DNA of 64,000 nucleotides from Arthrobacter sp. AFG20 (GTDB taxonomy: Bacteria; Actinomycetota; Actinomycetes; Actinomycetales; Micrococcaceae), in the NCBI RefSeq assembly GCF_002892795.1, contig NZ_PJMC01000003.1, positions 309,068 to 373,067 on the forward strand, written 5' to 3'. A program made the translations under genes and the position numbers. Positions 1 through 8,664 of the stretch are shown in pieces. The notes under the pieces were generated by a model. It worked only from the letters and a program-made list of their open reading frames with translations. It was not told the DNA's origin and ran no database searches. Position 1 is the stretch's first letter, and every line of letters begins with the position of its first letter.

Positions 1-2
1 TC

Positions 3-1721
3 GGGCTCACGTTCGACGTGGCTTTCCGCCTGGTGGAACCTTGGCCCCTCAAGGTGGTGATCGACGCCGTCTCCCGCTCGCTGGGCGCCACGCTGCACAA
101 ACCCGGTCCCACCATGGACGCCAGCATCCAGACTCTCATCCTGTGCGGGGCGGCGGTGGTGGCCATCAGTATTGGGCGCGCCATCTCCAACTACTGGTCC
201 GCGGTCTGCTTCGCCCTCATCGGCTCGAGGGTCGCCGCTGACCTGAGGGCACGGGCCTTCCGCCACGTGCAGGGCTTGTCCATGCGCCACCACACCCGGG
301 CGTCCACTGGGGACACCGTCCAGCGCCTGGTGGGCGATGTGACCCGCCTGCAGGACGTTGCCATCACCGCCGGGCTGCCGCTCCTGGGCAACCTGGCCAC
401 CCTGGTGGCGATGACCGGCATCCTGCTTTGGCTGGATCCCCTGCTCTCCCTGGTGGTGGTCCTGGCCGCCGGCGTCTTCGTGCTCCTTTCCCGCGCCAGC
501 TCAGGCCCCATCACGGCGGCGGCCGGCAATTCCCGAAGGGGGGAAGGGCACCTGGCCACGACGGCGGCGCAGACTTTGGGTGCCATCCGCGAGGTCCAGG
601 CTTATGGACTGGAGGACACCATTAGTTCCGGCTTCCGCAGCAGTAACCAGGCAACCTTGGGAACGGGCATTGTGGCGCTGCGGCTCGCCGCCGGCCTCGA
701 GCGGCGCACGGACGTGCTGATCGGCATCGCGACGGCCGTGGTGTTGGCTGGCGGCGGCTGGCGGGTCATGGAGCACGTGATCACACCGGGTGACCTGGTG
801 ATATTCCTGATGTACCTCAAGACGGGCATGAAACCGCTCAAGGACGTGGCGAAACAGATTGGCCGGATCGCGCGTGCCACGGCCTCCGGCGAGCGCGTGG
901 CGGACCTGCTGGAAGCCCAGACGGACCTGCCGGAGTCCGCCCATGCCCGCCGCCTGGACAACAGGGACCCTGACATCGTGATTGATGACGTGTCCGCGGG
1001 CCACGGCGATGGAATGGTGCTGCACGGGATCCACCTCACCATCCCGGCCGGTGAGCACGTGGCCATCCTTGGCCCGTCCGGCGCCGGAAAGTCCACCCTG
1101 GCCAGCCTGATCCTGCGCATGATCGATCCCGCCAAGGGGTCGGTCAGGGTGGGCGGCGAGGACCTGCGGGACCTCAAAATCGCATCCGTGCGGTCGCACG
1201 TGTCCATCCTGCTGCAGGACTCCGTGCTGTTCGGTGCATCCGTCCGGGACAACATCCGGTTCGGCAGGCTGGACGCCACGGACCAGGAGATTGAGGAGGC
1301 TGCAGCTCTGGCCCAGGCCGGCGACTTCATCCGTGCCCTGCCGAACGGCTACGACACAGTGCTGGGCGAAGCGGCGAAGGACCTGTCCGGCGGCCAGCGG
1401 CAGCGGATCGCCATTGCCCGTGCCATCCTCCGGCGGGCCCCGATCGTGATCCTCGACGAAGCGACGGCGGGCCTGGACGCCGCCTCCCGGGATTCCGTCC
1501 TGCATGCCCTCACCGCCCTGACCCGCGAACGGACCTCCATCACGATCACCCACGATCCCCACTCCGCCCGTTCCTGCGACCGCATCGTGTGGCTCGAAAA
1601 CGGCAGGATTGTGGAGGATGGACGCCCGGAGGAGCTCCTGCGGGATCCCGGGTCCAGGTTCGCCCGCTGGATGGATGACGAGGACCCCAGCCTGCCAGAA
1701 GAAAAGCTGGAAGTGCCATGA
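3..1721 (+). CDS. ABC exporter, fused membrane and ATPase domains (5' truncated)
   Basis: This is a half-size ABC exporter with an N-terminal membrane domain and a C-terminal ATPase on one chain; it would work as a dimer in the membrane. The frame is already open at the window edge and reads through a TM1-like segment before the first GTG at 18, so the real start lies upstream. Walker A GPSGAGKS is at 1071-1094, the signature LSGGQRQ at about 1383 and the Walker B segment IVILDEATAGLD at about 1440. Its last bases overlap the next start (ATGA at 1718-1721), so it is coupled to two phosphotransferases and a UDP-sugar dehydrogenase. That company suggests export of a glycan or glycoconjugate, but the substrate cannot be read from the sequence. 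Confidence 0.9.
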   Translation, partial: GLTFDVAFRLVEPWPLKVVIDAVSRSLGATLHKPGPTMDASIQTLILCGAAVVAISIGRAISNYWSAVCFALIGSRVAADLRARAFRHVQGLSMRHHTRASTGDTVQRLVGDVTRLQDVAITAGLPLLGNLATLVAMTGILLWLDPLLSLVVVLAAGVFVLLSRASSGPITAAAGNSRRGEGHLATTAAQTLGAIREVQAYGLEDTISSGFRSSNQATLGTGIVALRLAAGLERRTDVLIGIATAVVLAGGGWRVMEHVITPGDLVIFLMYLKTGMKPLKDVAKQIGRIARATASGERVADLLEAQTDLPESAHARRLDNRDPDIVIDDVSAGHGDGMVLHGIHLTIPAGEHVAILGPSGAGKSTLASLILRMIDPAKGSVRVGGEDLRDLKIASVRSHVSILLQDSVLFGASVRDNIRFGRLDATDQEIEEAAALAQAGDFIRALPNGYDTVLGEAAKDLSGGQRQRIAIARAILRRAPIVILDEATAGLDAASRDSVLHALTALTRERTSITITHDPHSARSCDRIVWLENGRIVEDGRPEELLRDPGSRFARWMDDEDPSLPEEKLEVP

Positions 1722-2998
1722 CCGGGGCAGAATCAGCGTTCAGGGATCCGGACCTCTCCCTGGCCGGCCGCGATGATGCGCTTCCCGGCCTTCCCTACCT
1801 GCTGGACGACGCCCGGCTGTCCTCGCTGCTCGGCGAAACCGTCCGCGTGACCCGGGTCCGCTATAAACCTCGCACCTCCTTGCTGGTGGCATTCCGGTGC
1901 ATCCGCAACAACGCCTTCGCCTACGGCTGGGCCATGACCCGGACCCGTGCCGGCAACGCCAAGCTCCTGCGGCGGGAACTCACCTCGCGGTCCCGCGGCG
2001 GAGGCATCCGGGTCCTGCGCCCCGATCCGCGGCAGGACGACAATCTGGTGGCAGTGGGCGGCGTCGAGGACGACTGGGTCCTCTACAGAAACCTGCTCTG
2101 GCTGCGCGAACAGGGTATGGAACGGCTCGGCCTCCCGCAGCCGGGCAGTACGCTGGCCGGAGCAGGGAGTGCACTACGGTACAAACCCGAGCGCCGACTG
2201 GTCCTCTTCGTCCAGAACTCCGGCGCACCGGTGGTCATCAAGATCGCCGCCACGCCGGCTGACGCCAAACAGGAGGCCCATTTCCTGGAACGGCTGAACC
2301 TGCACGGTGTTCCGCACCTCCCCCAGCTGGGCGACGCCGAATGCCTGGGGCACGGCATCACGGCCTGCGCGGCCTGGGGCGGCGGCGACCTTGCAGGCCT
2401 CGACGACGACTCCGGAGCGGTGAACGCGGGGGAAGCACTGGCAAGGCTACATGGCATACCCCCCGGCGGATTTACGGAAGGGCAGGACGTCTGGCGGGAC
2501 CACATCGCGGCGCAGATGCAGGCCACACGGTCCATGGTTGCGTTGCTGCTTCCCGCACTGGCGGAGCCGGCCAGGCGGGTCGAATCCGAGCTCCGCGGCC
2601 GCCTGCTGGCGGGCGGCGCGGCGGCCGAGTACGTCCTGGTGCACGGGGACTTCTCCGCTGACCAGGTGCTGGTGGGAGGCTCGGAGGTGCGCCTCATAGA
2701 TTTCGACCGGGCGCGCACCGGGGTGGCTGAGGCTGACCTGGGATCGTTCGCTGCCGCCGAGGAAGCCGTCCGTGCCAGTGCTTCCGCGGTGCCGGCGGGA
2801 GGCGCGGGAGGCCCGAAAACCGCACGGCTCAACGAGGGCTACGCCAGGGCGGGCGGGAAGTTTACCGAAGCCGGCGTGGACGCCTGGGCGGCCTACCGGC
2901 TCTACAACAGCAGCGTCGACCCCTTCCGTGACCGGTCCCCGGAATGGGCCGCCGACATGTCCTGGCATCTACGCCGGGCCAAGGACCTGATCTCATGA
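1718..2998 (+). CDS. Phosphotransferase family (APH/choline-kinase fold) protein
   Basis: This 426-residue protein of the aminoglycoside phosphotransferase/choline kinase fold should transfer a phosphate from ATP to a hydroxylated small molecule in the cytoplasm. The catalytic loop reads VHGDFSADQVLV and the metal-binding motif LIDFDRA follows about 12 residues later. The usual HGDxxxxN loop has Gln instead of Asn, as in maltokinase-like relatives. It begins in an ATGA overlap with the ABC exporter and ends in an ATGA overlap with a second phosphotransferase, so the three are translationally coupled. The substrate is unknown; a sugar or antibiotic kinase are both possible, and the context favours a sugar or glycan precursor. 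Confidence 0.8.
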   Translation: MTGAESAFRDPDLSLAGRDDALPGLPYLLDDARLSSLLGETVRVTRVRYKPRTSLLVAFRCIRNNAFAYGWAMTRTRAGNAKLLRRELTSRSRGGGIRVLRPDPRQDDNLVAVGGVEDDWVLYRNLLWLREQGMERLGLPQPGSTLAGAGSALRYKPERRLVLFVQNSGAPVVIKIAATPADAKQEAHFLERLNLHGVPHLPQLGDAECLGHGITACAAWGGGDLAGLDDDSGAVNAGEALARLHGIPPGGFTEGQDVWRDHIAAQMQATRSMVALLLPALAEPARRVESELRGRLLAGGAAAEYVLVHGDFSADQVLVGGSEVRLIDFDRARTGVAEADLGSFAAAEEAVRASASAVPAGGAGGPKTARLNEGYARAGGKFTEAGVDAWAAYRLYNSSVDPFRDRSPEWAADMSWHLRRAKDLIS

Positions 2999-4155
2999 AC
3001 TGGCATCCTCCCGTACCCCGCCGTGTGACCGACCCCGCGGGAAAAGAGTGGCTGGTGAGCCGTTCGTGGCCCGGCATTTCGGCAGGCCGGTACGTCCTCG
3101 AAGTGCAGTCGCCCGACCATCCCGGGGTGCTGGGCGGGTTCTTCCGCGAAGGCCGGTTTGTCCCGGTAGGCGCGGACGACTCAAAGTTGCCTGCGCTCGC
3201 CCTCGAGTCGGCCAAGGGCGAAACCGTGGTCCACCGCGCCCACAAGCGGGCAGTCCTGCGTGCCGGTGACACCTACATCAAAGTGTTCCGGCCTGAACAG
3301 GCGCCTGCGGCGGCCACAAACCACCTGTTGGCCACCGCACCCCTGGCCGGCGGCCCCTTCAGGACACCGGTGATGACCTCAGCCCGGCCGGATGTCCAGG
3401 TCTTCAGCCGCCTGGCCGGGCGGTCGTATCATGACCTCGGCCAGGACCAGGCCACCGTCCCGGACCGTTTCTTTGCCGGCATGTGGGCTGACTGGTCGCA
3501 GGCCTGGACGGAATCTGTCGCCAGCGGCTCCGCTTTCCGCGCCAGCCTGGAGCAGCTTCCCCTGCACGATGCCGAGGAGGAACTGGTCAAGGTGCGGAGG
3601 TGGATCGATCACTGGCTGCTCCACAGCCAAGGGATCCCCGAGGCTGAGCAGGGACGCAATGCGCTCCTGGCACATGCCGACGCCGTCACGGCCGGTCTTC
3701 TGGGCGGGCCCCGCGATCCCCTCGGGTGGGCGCACGGAGACCTGCACGACAAGCAAATACTGGGCAGCGACAACACCGGAGCGCCGGGGCTGCTGGATTT
3801 CGATGAGGCCTGCAGGGCCGAGGCCGCTCTGGACCTGGCCAATCTGGACGTGCACCTGGAACTGCGCCGGAGGCAAAATCTCCTTAGTGAGCAGCGGTTT
3901 GTAATCGCCCATGCGAGTATCGTCTCGGCGGCCCGCCGCCTGCACGTCAGCCCGGTACGGTTCGAGGCGTATGCCGCTTCCGCCCGGCTGCGGCTGGCCT
4001 GCATATACTCCTTCCGCCCTCCGTGGGGATCCTGGGCAGTGAGATACCTGACATCAATGGACCTGGTTTCGCCGGAGCTGCGTCGACCACCCGAATGCGG
4101 AGCGCCGCGGCGCGAACCTCTCCCGCTATTGAGCACAGAGCCGAGCCTGACATGA
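2995..4155 (+). CDS. Second phosphotransferase family protein
   Basis: This is a 386-residue APH-fold phosphotransferase. I chose the ATG at 2995, in an ATGA overlap with the upstream gene, over an earlier in-frame start inside that gene. The catalytic loop reads AHGDLHDKQIL, followed by LLDFDEAC. As in its neighbour, Gln replaces the Asn of HGDxxxxN. The two proteins share the fold and this substitution but are otherwise dissimilar by eye, so they may act on different substrates or as an old duplication. It ends in an ATGA overlap with the UDP-sugar dehydrogenase gene. The substrate is not known. Confidence 0.78.
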   Translation: MNWHPPVPRRVTDPAGKEWLVSRSWPGISAGRYVLEVQSPDHPGVLGGFFREGRFVPVGADDSKLPALALESAKGETVVHRAHKRAVLRAGDTYIKVFRPEQAPAAATNHLLATAPLAGGPFRTPVMTSARPDVQVFSRLAGRSYHDLGQDQATVPDRFFAGMWADWSQAWTESVASGSAFRASLEQLPLHDAEEELVKVRRWIDHWLLHSQGIPEAEQGRNALLAHADAVTAGLLGGPRDPLGWAHGDLHDKQILGSDNTGAPGLLDFDEACRAEAALDLANLDVHLELRRRQNLLSEQRFVIAHASIVSAARRLHVSPVRFEAYAASARLRLACIYSFRPPWGSWAVRYLTSMDLVSPELRRPPECGAPRREPLPLLSTEPSLT

Positions 4156-5606
4156 GCAATTCGCCAGGGGGAGATTACGTCGCCCCGTCCGTCCCGCCGT
4201 CGTCGGGTGTAGGTCCGGCTGGCCTTTCCCTGTCCGTCATCGGAACCGGGTACCTTGGCACCACGCACGCCGTCTGCATGGCGCTGCTGGGGCACCGCGT
4301 GGTGGGGATCGACGTCGACGGCGACAAGATCAACTCCCTCTCCAGCGGAACGCTGCCGTTCTACGAACCGGGACTGCAGGAACTGCTCCGCCGGATGCTG
4401 GAGAGCGGCAGGCTGAGCTTCACCGCCGACTTCTCCGCCGCAGCGGGCGCAGATGTCCATTTCGTGAGCGTCGGCACCCCGCAGATGCCCGATTCGCCGG
4501 CCGCCGACCTCCGCTTCCTGGACGCCGCCCTTGCCCTGCTGGCACCGCATCTGGACAGGCACTGCCTCGTGGCCGGCAAATCCACCGTGCCCATCGGCAC
4601 CGCCGAGCGGCTGGCCGCGTTCCTCCGGTCAAGCTCGCCCGCGGGCCCCCAGGCGGAGCTGGCCTGGAACCCGGAATTCCTCCGCGAAGGGCACGCCGTC
4701 GAGGACACCCTGCACCCGGACCGGCTCGTGTTCGGTGTTGCGTCCGAGTGGGCCCGGGATCGGCTGGCAGCCTGCTACGCGCCGATCATCGCCCGGGGAA
4801 CGCCGGTGGTGGTCACCGACCCCGCCACCGCCGAACTGGTCAAGGCCGCGGCCAACTCGTTCCTGGCCACCAAAATCTCCTACATCAACGCGATGGCCGA
4901 AATCTGCGAAGCCACCGGCGCCGACGTCACCCAGCTCGCCGCAGCCCTCTCCTACGACAACCGGATCGGCGGCCGCTTCCTCACACCCGGCCTCGGCTTC
5001 GGCGGCGGCTGCCTGCCCAAAGACATCCGCGCCTTCACCCACCGCGCCAAAGAACTCGGCGTCGGACAGGCCGTGGGCTTCCTGCAGGAAGTGGACGCCA
5101 TCAACCAGCGCCGCCGCCAGCGCACCGTGGACCTCATCACCGAAATGGCCTGCGGGGACCTGGCCGGCGTGCACGTCACCGTCCTCGGCGCCGCCTTCAA
5201 ACCCGACTCGGACGATATCCGGGACGCCCCGGCCCTGGACGTGGCCCGCATGCTCCACCAGGCCGGAGCCAAGGTCACGGTCTACGACCCCAAAGCCATG
5301 GACAACGCCCGGCGCAGCTACCCCGACCTCGCCTACGCCGAAAGCCTGGAAGCCGCCGTCACCGGCGCGGAGATCGTGGCCCTCCTGACCGAGTGGGACC
5401 TCTTCCGCCAAGCCGACCCCGCCACACTGGGTGCCTTGGTGCAGCGGCGGAACATCGTGGACGGCCGGCACGCACTCGATGCCGATGCCTACCGCGCCGC
5501 CGGCTGGGACTACCGCGCCCTCGGCGCACCCAACCGGCTGCCGGCGCGGGTTCCGGAAGGACAGGCTTCATTCGCCGCAGACGCGCATGTGCCTGAGCGC
5601 GTGTAG
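4152..5606 (+). CDS. ugd: UDP-glucose/GDP-mannose 6-dehydrogenase family protein
   Basis: This NAD-dependent enzyme oxidises a nucleotide sugar to the uronate (UDP-glucose to UDP-glucuronate is the commonest reaction), supplying precursors for surface polysaccharides. The 484-residue protein starts at the ATG in an ATGA overlap with the preceding gene. A Rossmann motif lies near residue 25 (VIGTGYLGTTHA) and the catalytic cysteine is in GFGGGCLPKD. A C-terminal UDP-binding domain follows, with FKPDSDDIRDAPALDV. About 35 residues of disordered Ser/Pro-rich N-terminus precede the fold. The position at the end of the exporter/phosphotransferase run points to glycan biosynthesis. Specificity for UDP-glucose over related sugars is inferred from the family. 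Confidence 0.88.
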   Translation: MSNSPGGDYVAPSVPPSSGVGPAGLSLSVIGTGYLGTTHAVCMALLGHRVVGIDVDGDKINSLSSGTLPFYEPGLQELLRRMLESGRLSFTADFSAAAGADVHFVSVGTPQMPDSPAADLRFLDAALALLAPHLDRHCLVAGKSTVPIGTAERLAAFLRSSSPAGPQAELAWNPEFLREGHAVEDTLHPDRLVFGVASEWARDRLAACYAPIIARGTPVVVTDPATAELVKAAANSFLATKISYINAMAEICEATGADVTQLAAALSYDNRIGGRFLTPGLGFGGGCLPKDIRAFTHRAKELGVGQAVGFLQEVDAINQRRRQRTVDLITEMACGDLAGVHVTVLGAAFKPDSDDIRDAPALDVARMLHQAGAKVTVYDPKAMDNARRSYPDLAYAESLEAAVTGAEIVALLTEWDLFRQADPATLGALVQRRNIVDGRHALDADAYRAAGWDYRALGAPNRLPARVPEGQASFAADAHVPERV

Positions 5607-5619
5607 CGGGGCCGGTCTG

Positions 5620-5826
5620 TCAGAGTGCGGGGTCCGGCGTTCCGGCTGACTTGTTGCGGGTTTCCATCAGGTGCAGCTGCAGTTTCGCTTCTGCTTCCCG
5701 GCGCCGTTTGGCCTGCTCGCGCATCTTTCGCGTTGCCTCGGAACCTTCGGAGTGGATCAGCCCGACCGTTCGGTTGTGGGGAGCGCCACCGCCGGAGGGT
5801 GCCGCCGCCATAAGTTCTTCGCTCAT
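5620..5826 (-). CDS. Small charged hypothetical protein
   Basis: I do not recognise this 68-residue protein. It has a Gly/Ala/Pro-rich N-terminal third and a Lys/Arg/Glu-rich helical middle (MREQAKRRREAEAKLQ) that may form a short coiled coil. There is no signal peptide, membrane segment or Cys motif. ATG 5826 is chosen; a TTG two codons upstream is possible. It is convergent with the sugar dehydrogenase and separate from the lyase downstream. The composition is not that of a typical antisense shadow of a GC-rich gene, but the ribosome binding site is poor, so its reality is uncertain. Confidence 0.45.
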   Translation of the reverse strand: MSEELMAAAPSGGGAPHNRTVGLIHSEGSEATRKMREQAKRRREAEAKLQLHLMETRNKSAGTPDPAL

Positions 5827-5925
5827 GCCCAATGGTCACATGGGCGTGATCTTGCGGGAAGAGCCGTGACCGGATCGCAATCTGGCGGCATTTGTAAGGG
5901 CCGGCGGCGCTTGGGAAGGCACCCC

Positions 5926-6013
5926 GGGCTCGTAAGGATGGCTCTCCGGGGCTCTGCCGTCGGCCCCACCTTTATTTTACGAGCCCGGAGCCCCGTCAAA
6001 CAGGGGTTTTTTT
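5926..6013 (+). terminator. Nested inverted repeat with T-tract
   Basis: GGGCTCGTAA at 5926-5935 pairs with TTACGAGCCC at 5977-5986, and CGGGGCTC at 5947-5954 can pair with GAGCCCCG at 5988-5995. A short CCCC/GGGG stem follows and runs directly into seven T on the plus strand. The T-run fits an intrinsic terminator for plus-strand transcription. The outer repeat could also help stop minus-strand readthrough, but it lacks a T-run in that direction. Confidence 0.5.
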
Positions 6014-6056
6014 CGCTTCCTGTGTTCGCTGGTCGGGCACTACCGCTGCGCGGGCA

Positions 6057-8075
6057 CTACCGCTGCGCGGCCACGTAGCTGATGGACGGCATGACCGGAA
6101 TTTCCATGCCCTCGCCGATGAAGAAGCCCGGGTGCGGAGGCTGGTTGTAGGCCACGTTTTCGCGGGCCACGGACGTCCGGTACACGGGGTCGTGCATCAG
6201 GGTGCGGAGCCGCATCCCGGTCGGTGCAGTGGTGGTGTAGATCCGCAGCTCGGTGCTGTCGGCGGACGGCCAGGCCAGCTCCTCGCGCCAGTCACCCAGC
6301 AGGTCGGCCTGCAGCGACGGGTTGCCCTTGGTGGTGTTGTTGCTGCGCGCACCCGTGGCCGTCAGGAGCCTGTCGCTGGACTCGGTTTCCCAGTTCCACT
6401 TCGAGATGGTGGGCACGCCGGTGGAGGTCGCGGCGTCGTAGTCGTGGTCGACGATCTCCCGCAGCGGATCGCCGTCCCACCAGGCCAGGAAGTTGGCGGC
6501 CGGGATGTTTTCCGAGATCAATTCGCCCTTGGCAGACCTGAGCTCCCCGACGGGTGAATTCCAGGCGGCGGTTCCGCCGACGGCCCAGCCTTCGGCGCCT
6601 GCATAGCGCGGATCGATGTCGCCCGCAGCGCCGCGGCCCGTGTCCCTTGTTGCCGGGATGCTCCAGAGAATCTCACCTGTGGCGGCGTCCCGGAAGGTGG
6701 CGCCGCGGTTCCCGCTCTGGCCCATGCTCTCGTGCACGGCGAAAGTTTCCAGTCCTGGTCGGGACGGATCCAGGTCCGAGGTGTGGATGGCGTCGCCGTG
6801 GCCAAGCTTGGTGTTGTAGAGCGGCTTGCCGTCGTCGTCAATGGTCAAGGAACCGAACACGAACTCGTCCTTGCCATCCTGATCCACGTCCGCCACGGAC
6901 AGGTTGTGGTTGCCCTGGCCGCGGTATTCAGCTCCGGCCTCGTCAGAGTCGAACTTCCAGCGCTTCACGAGCTTGCGGTCCACCAGGTCATAAGTGACCA
7001 GGGCGGTGCGGGTGTAGTAGCCGCGGCTGAACATCAGAGACGGGTGTTCGCCGTCCAGGTAGGCCACGCCGGCGAGGAAGCGGTCCACGCGGTTGCCGTA
7101 GGAGTCGCCCCAGCCGGCGACGCTTCCCCGGCCCGGCTCATAGGCGACCGTGTCCACGGCGGCGCCCGTCCCGCCGTCGAACACGCTAAGGAACTCCGGC
7201 CCGGACAGCACGTAGCCCGAGCTGTTGCGGTAGTCAGCGGCGGCGTCGCCGATCACCGTACCGGCGCCGTCCTTGGTGCCGTCCGCCGTCTTCATCGCCA
7301 CTTCGGCCTTGCCGTCGCCGTCGAAGTCGTACGCCAGCACCTGGGTGTAGTGCGCGCCGGCGCGGATGTTGTGACCCAGGTCGATGCGCCACAGCTTGGT
7401 GCCGTCCGTCCTGTACGCATCCACGTAAACGTTGCCCGTGTAGCCTGCCTGCGAGTTGTCCTTGGCGTTCGAGGGCGCCCACGACTGGATGATCTCGTAC
7501 TTGCCGTCCCCGTCCAGGTCCGCGACGCTCGCGTCATTGGCGGAGTAGGTGTACGGCTTGCCGTCCTTGGTGACGCCGTCGGCCGGCTTGTCCAGCTTGA
7601 TGGCGAGGTAGTTCTGGGCCAGCGGCGTGAACTCGGCCGTGAGCTTGTCCTGCCCGTTGCCGTTGCCCACCGCCTTGATCACGTACCTGGACGACGCCGT
7701 TCCCTCCGGATCGACGTAGGTGGTGGTGTTGCGGATGGGCTCGTCCGTGATCTGCACGCCGTCGCGGATCACGTGGAAGCCGATGCTGTCGCTGTCCAGG
7801 CCAAGCATGCGCCAGCCCAGCGTGACGCCATGGTCCATGAGGACGGCCACCGGGGCGCGGTCCAGGTTTTCCATCCGGCGCTTCAGGCCCTGGGCTTGTT
7901 GCGCTGCTGCGGCTCCGGCTTCGGCCGGGGCCTGTCTAACTGGTGCAGCCTGGCTGAGCGGGACGCCGGTGAACGCCAGCGCGGCGGCGGTCAATGAGGC
8001 TGCAGCCGCTACGGATGGGGCCTTCCGGGTTCTGCGTTTTGCCTTGATGGTGGAGCGATTGTCGGGGTATGCCAA
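6057..8075 (-). CDS. Secreted rhamnogalacturonan lyase (PL11-like)
   Basis: This is an extracellular polysaccharide lyase related to PL11 rhamnogalacturonan lyases (YesW/YesX type), which cleave the pectin backbone by beta-elimination. The protein is 672 residues from TTG 8075, which has AAAGGAG seven bases upstream; longer in-frame extensions have no such site and would bury the signal peptide. A twin-basic N-terminus (KAKRRTRK) is followed by a hydrophobic stretch and cleavage near SQAAP. The mature part has the family's repeated acidic DxDGDG calcium-binding blades (VADLDGDGKYEI, YDFDGDGKAEV, VADVDQDGKDEF) and GQGNHNL. It is a single gene with its own promoter region. The activity is from family resemblance; the exact pectic substrate is inferred. 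Confidence 0.85.
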   Translation of the reverse strand: MAYPDNRSTIKAKRRTRKAPSVAAAASLTAAALAFTGVPLSQAAPVRQAPAEAGAAAAQQAQGLKRRMENLDRAPVAVLMDHGVTLGWRMLGLDSDSIGFHVIRDGVQITDEPIRNTTTYVDPEGTASSRYVIKAVGNGNGQDKLTAEFTPLAQNYLAIKLDKPADGVTKDGKPYTYSANDASVADLDGDGKYEIIQSWAPSNAKDNSQAGYTGNVYVDAYRTDGTKLWRIDLGHNIRAGAHYTQVLAYDFDGDGKAEVAMKTADGTKDGAGTVIGDAAADYRNSSGYVLSGPEFLSVFDGGTGAAVDTVAYEPGRGSVAGWGDSYGNRVDRFLAGVAYLDGEHPSLMFSRGYYTRTALVTYDLVDRKLVKRWKFDSDEAGAEYRGQGNHNLSVADVDQDGKDEFVFGSLTIDDDGKPLYNTKLGHGDAIHTSDLDPSRPGLETFAVHESMGQSGNRGATFRDAATGEILWSIPATRDTGRGAAGDIDPRYAGAEGWAVGGTAAWNSPVGELRSAKGELISENIPAANFLAWWDGDPLREIVDHDYDAATSTGVPTISKWNWETESSDRLLTATGARSNNTTKGNPSLQADLLGDWREELAWPSADSTELRIYTTTAPTGMRLRTLMHDPVYRTSVARENVAYNQPPHPGFFIGEGMEIPVMPSISYVAAQR

Positions 8076-8196
8076 AGAACATCTCCTTTGATGCGGGCGG
8101 CACGGGTTGGCCACCCCTGGTCGGTTTTGTATCGTTTCATTCAAATGTCGAATACACTCTCCGCATGTTCGGCAGGGAGTGTGGTCCGGATGCGAA

Positions 8197-8208
8197 GAAA
8201 GCGCTTTC
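8197..8208. promoter_or_regulatory. GAAAGCGCTTTC palindrome, LacI-type operator candidate
   Basis: This perfect 12-bp palindrome lies about 120 bases upstream of the rhamnogalacturonan lyase start. The central CG and the GAAAGCGCTTTC form are typical of LacI/GalR-family operators that control polysaccharide utilisation genes. No LacI-family gene is in this window, so the regulator would be encoded elsewhere. Confidence 0.45.
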
Positions 8209-8321
8209 CGCACCTAAGGTCTATCAGGGTTGGCAGAGCCCGGTCAAGGCTCAGGCGGACCTCCGCCTACGCCTGGCTGCTCCACGGGCGGCAGGGCCCG
8301 CGCGGGTACGAGTCTTTCATT

Positions 8322-8335
8322 TCGGAAATTTCCGA
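8322..8335. promoter_or_regulatory. TCGGAAATTTCCGA palindrome upstream of ArsR gene
   Basis: This perfect 14-bp palindrome ends 14 bases before the GTG start of the ArsR-family gene at 8350. Autoregulated ArsR-type repressors usually bind palindromes at this position, so it is a good candidate operator. Confidence 0.5.
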
Positions 8336-8349
8336 CATATCCTGCCAAG

Positions 8350-8664
8350 GTGCTTCCTGACATCTTCGGCGCCCTGGCCAACCCGGCGCGGCGCACCATC
8401 CTCGACGAGCTCCGGAACGGGCCGCGGACAGCGGGCGACCTCACGGGCTTGCTCGAGCAGAGCCGCTCTGCTGCGTCGGAGCACCTCGCCGTGCTCCGCG
8501 AGGCCGGACTCGTCCGGGAAGAGCGGCGCGGGAGGCACCGGGTGTACCACCTTGAGGCCGCCGGCCTGGCCGAGGTAGGCGGGTGGCTAAAGCATTACGA
8601 GCACTACTGGAACCGGCGCCTCGACGCGCTGGGCGATCTACTGGACGAGGAGAACCCAACATGA
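8350..8664 (+). CDS. ArsR-family winged-helix regulator
   Basis: This small DNA-binding repressor has 104 residues from GTG 8350. The start is set by family length: the protein begins at LPDIFGALANPARRTIL, where ArsR proteins normally begin, while the upstream in-frame extension is low-complexity. The helix-turn-helix reads AGDLTGLLEQSRSAASEHLA, followed by the wing VREERRGRHRVYHL. No Cys pair of a metal sensor is present, so it is not an arsenic-type sensor. It overlaps the next gene by ATGA. ArsR/SRPBCC pairs are common in actinobacteria; the signal they sense is unknown. Confidence 0.78.
   Translation: MLPDIFGALANPARRTILDELRNGPRTAGDLTGLLEQSRSAASEHLAVLREAGLVREERRGRHRVYHLEAAGLAEVGGWLKHYEHYWNRRLDALGDLLDEENPT

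Noticed and set aside
1718..4155. Aminoglycoside-resistance gene pair
   Set aside because: The APH fold is shared by many sugar, choline and metabolite kinases; the Gln-type loop and the glycan-like neighbours do not support a resistance role.
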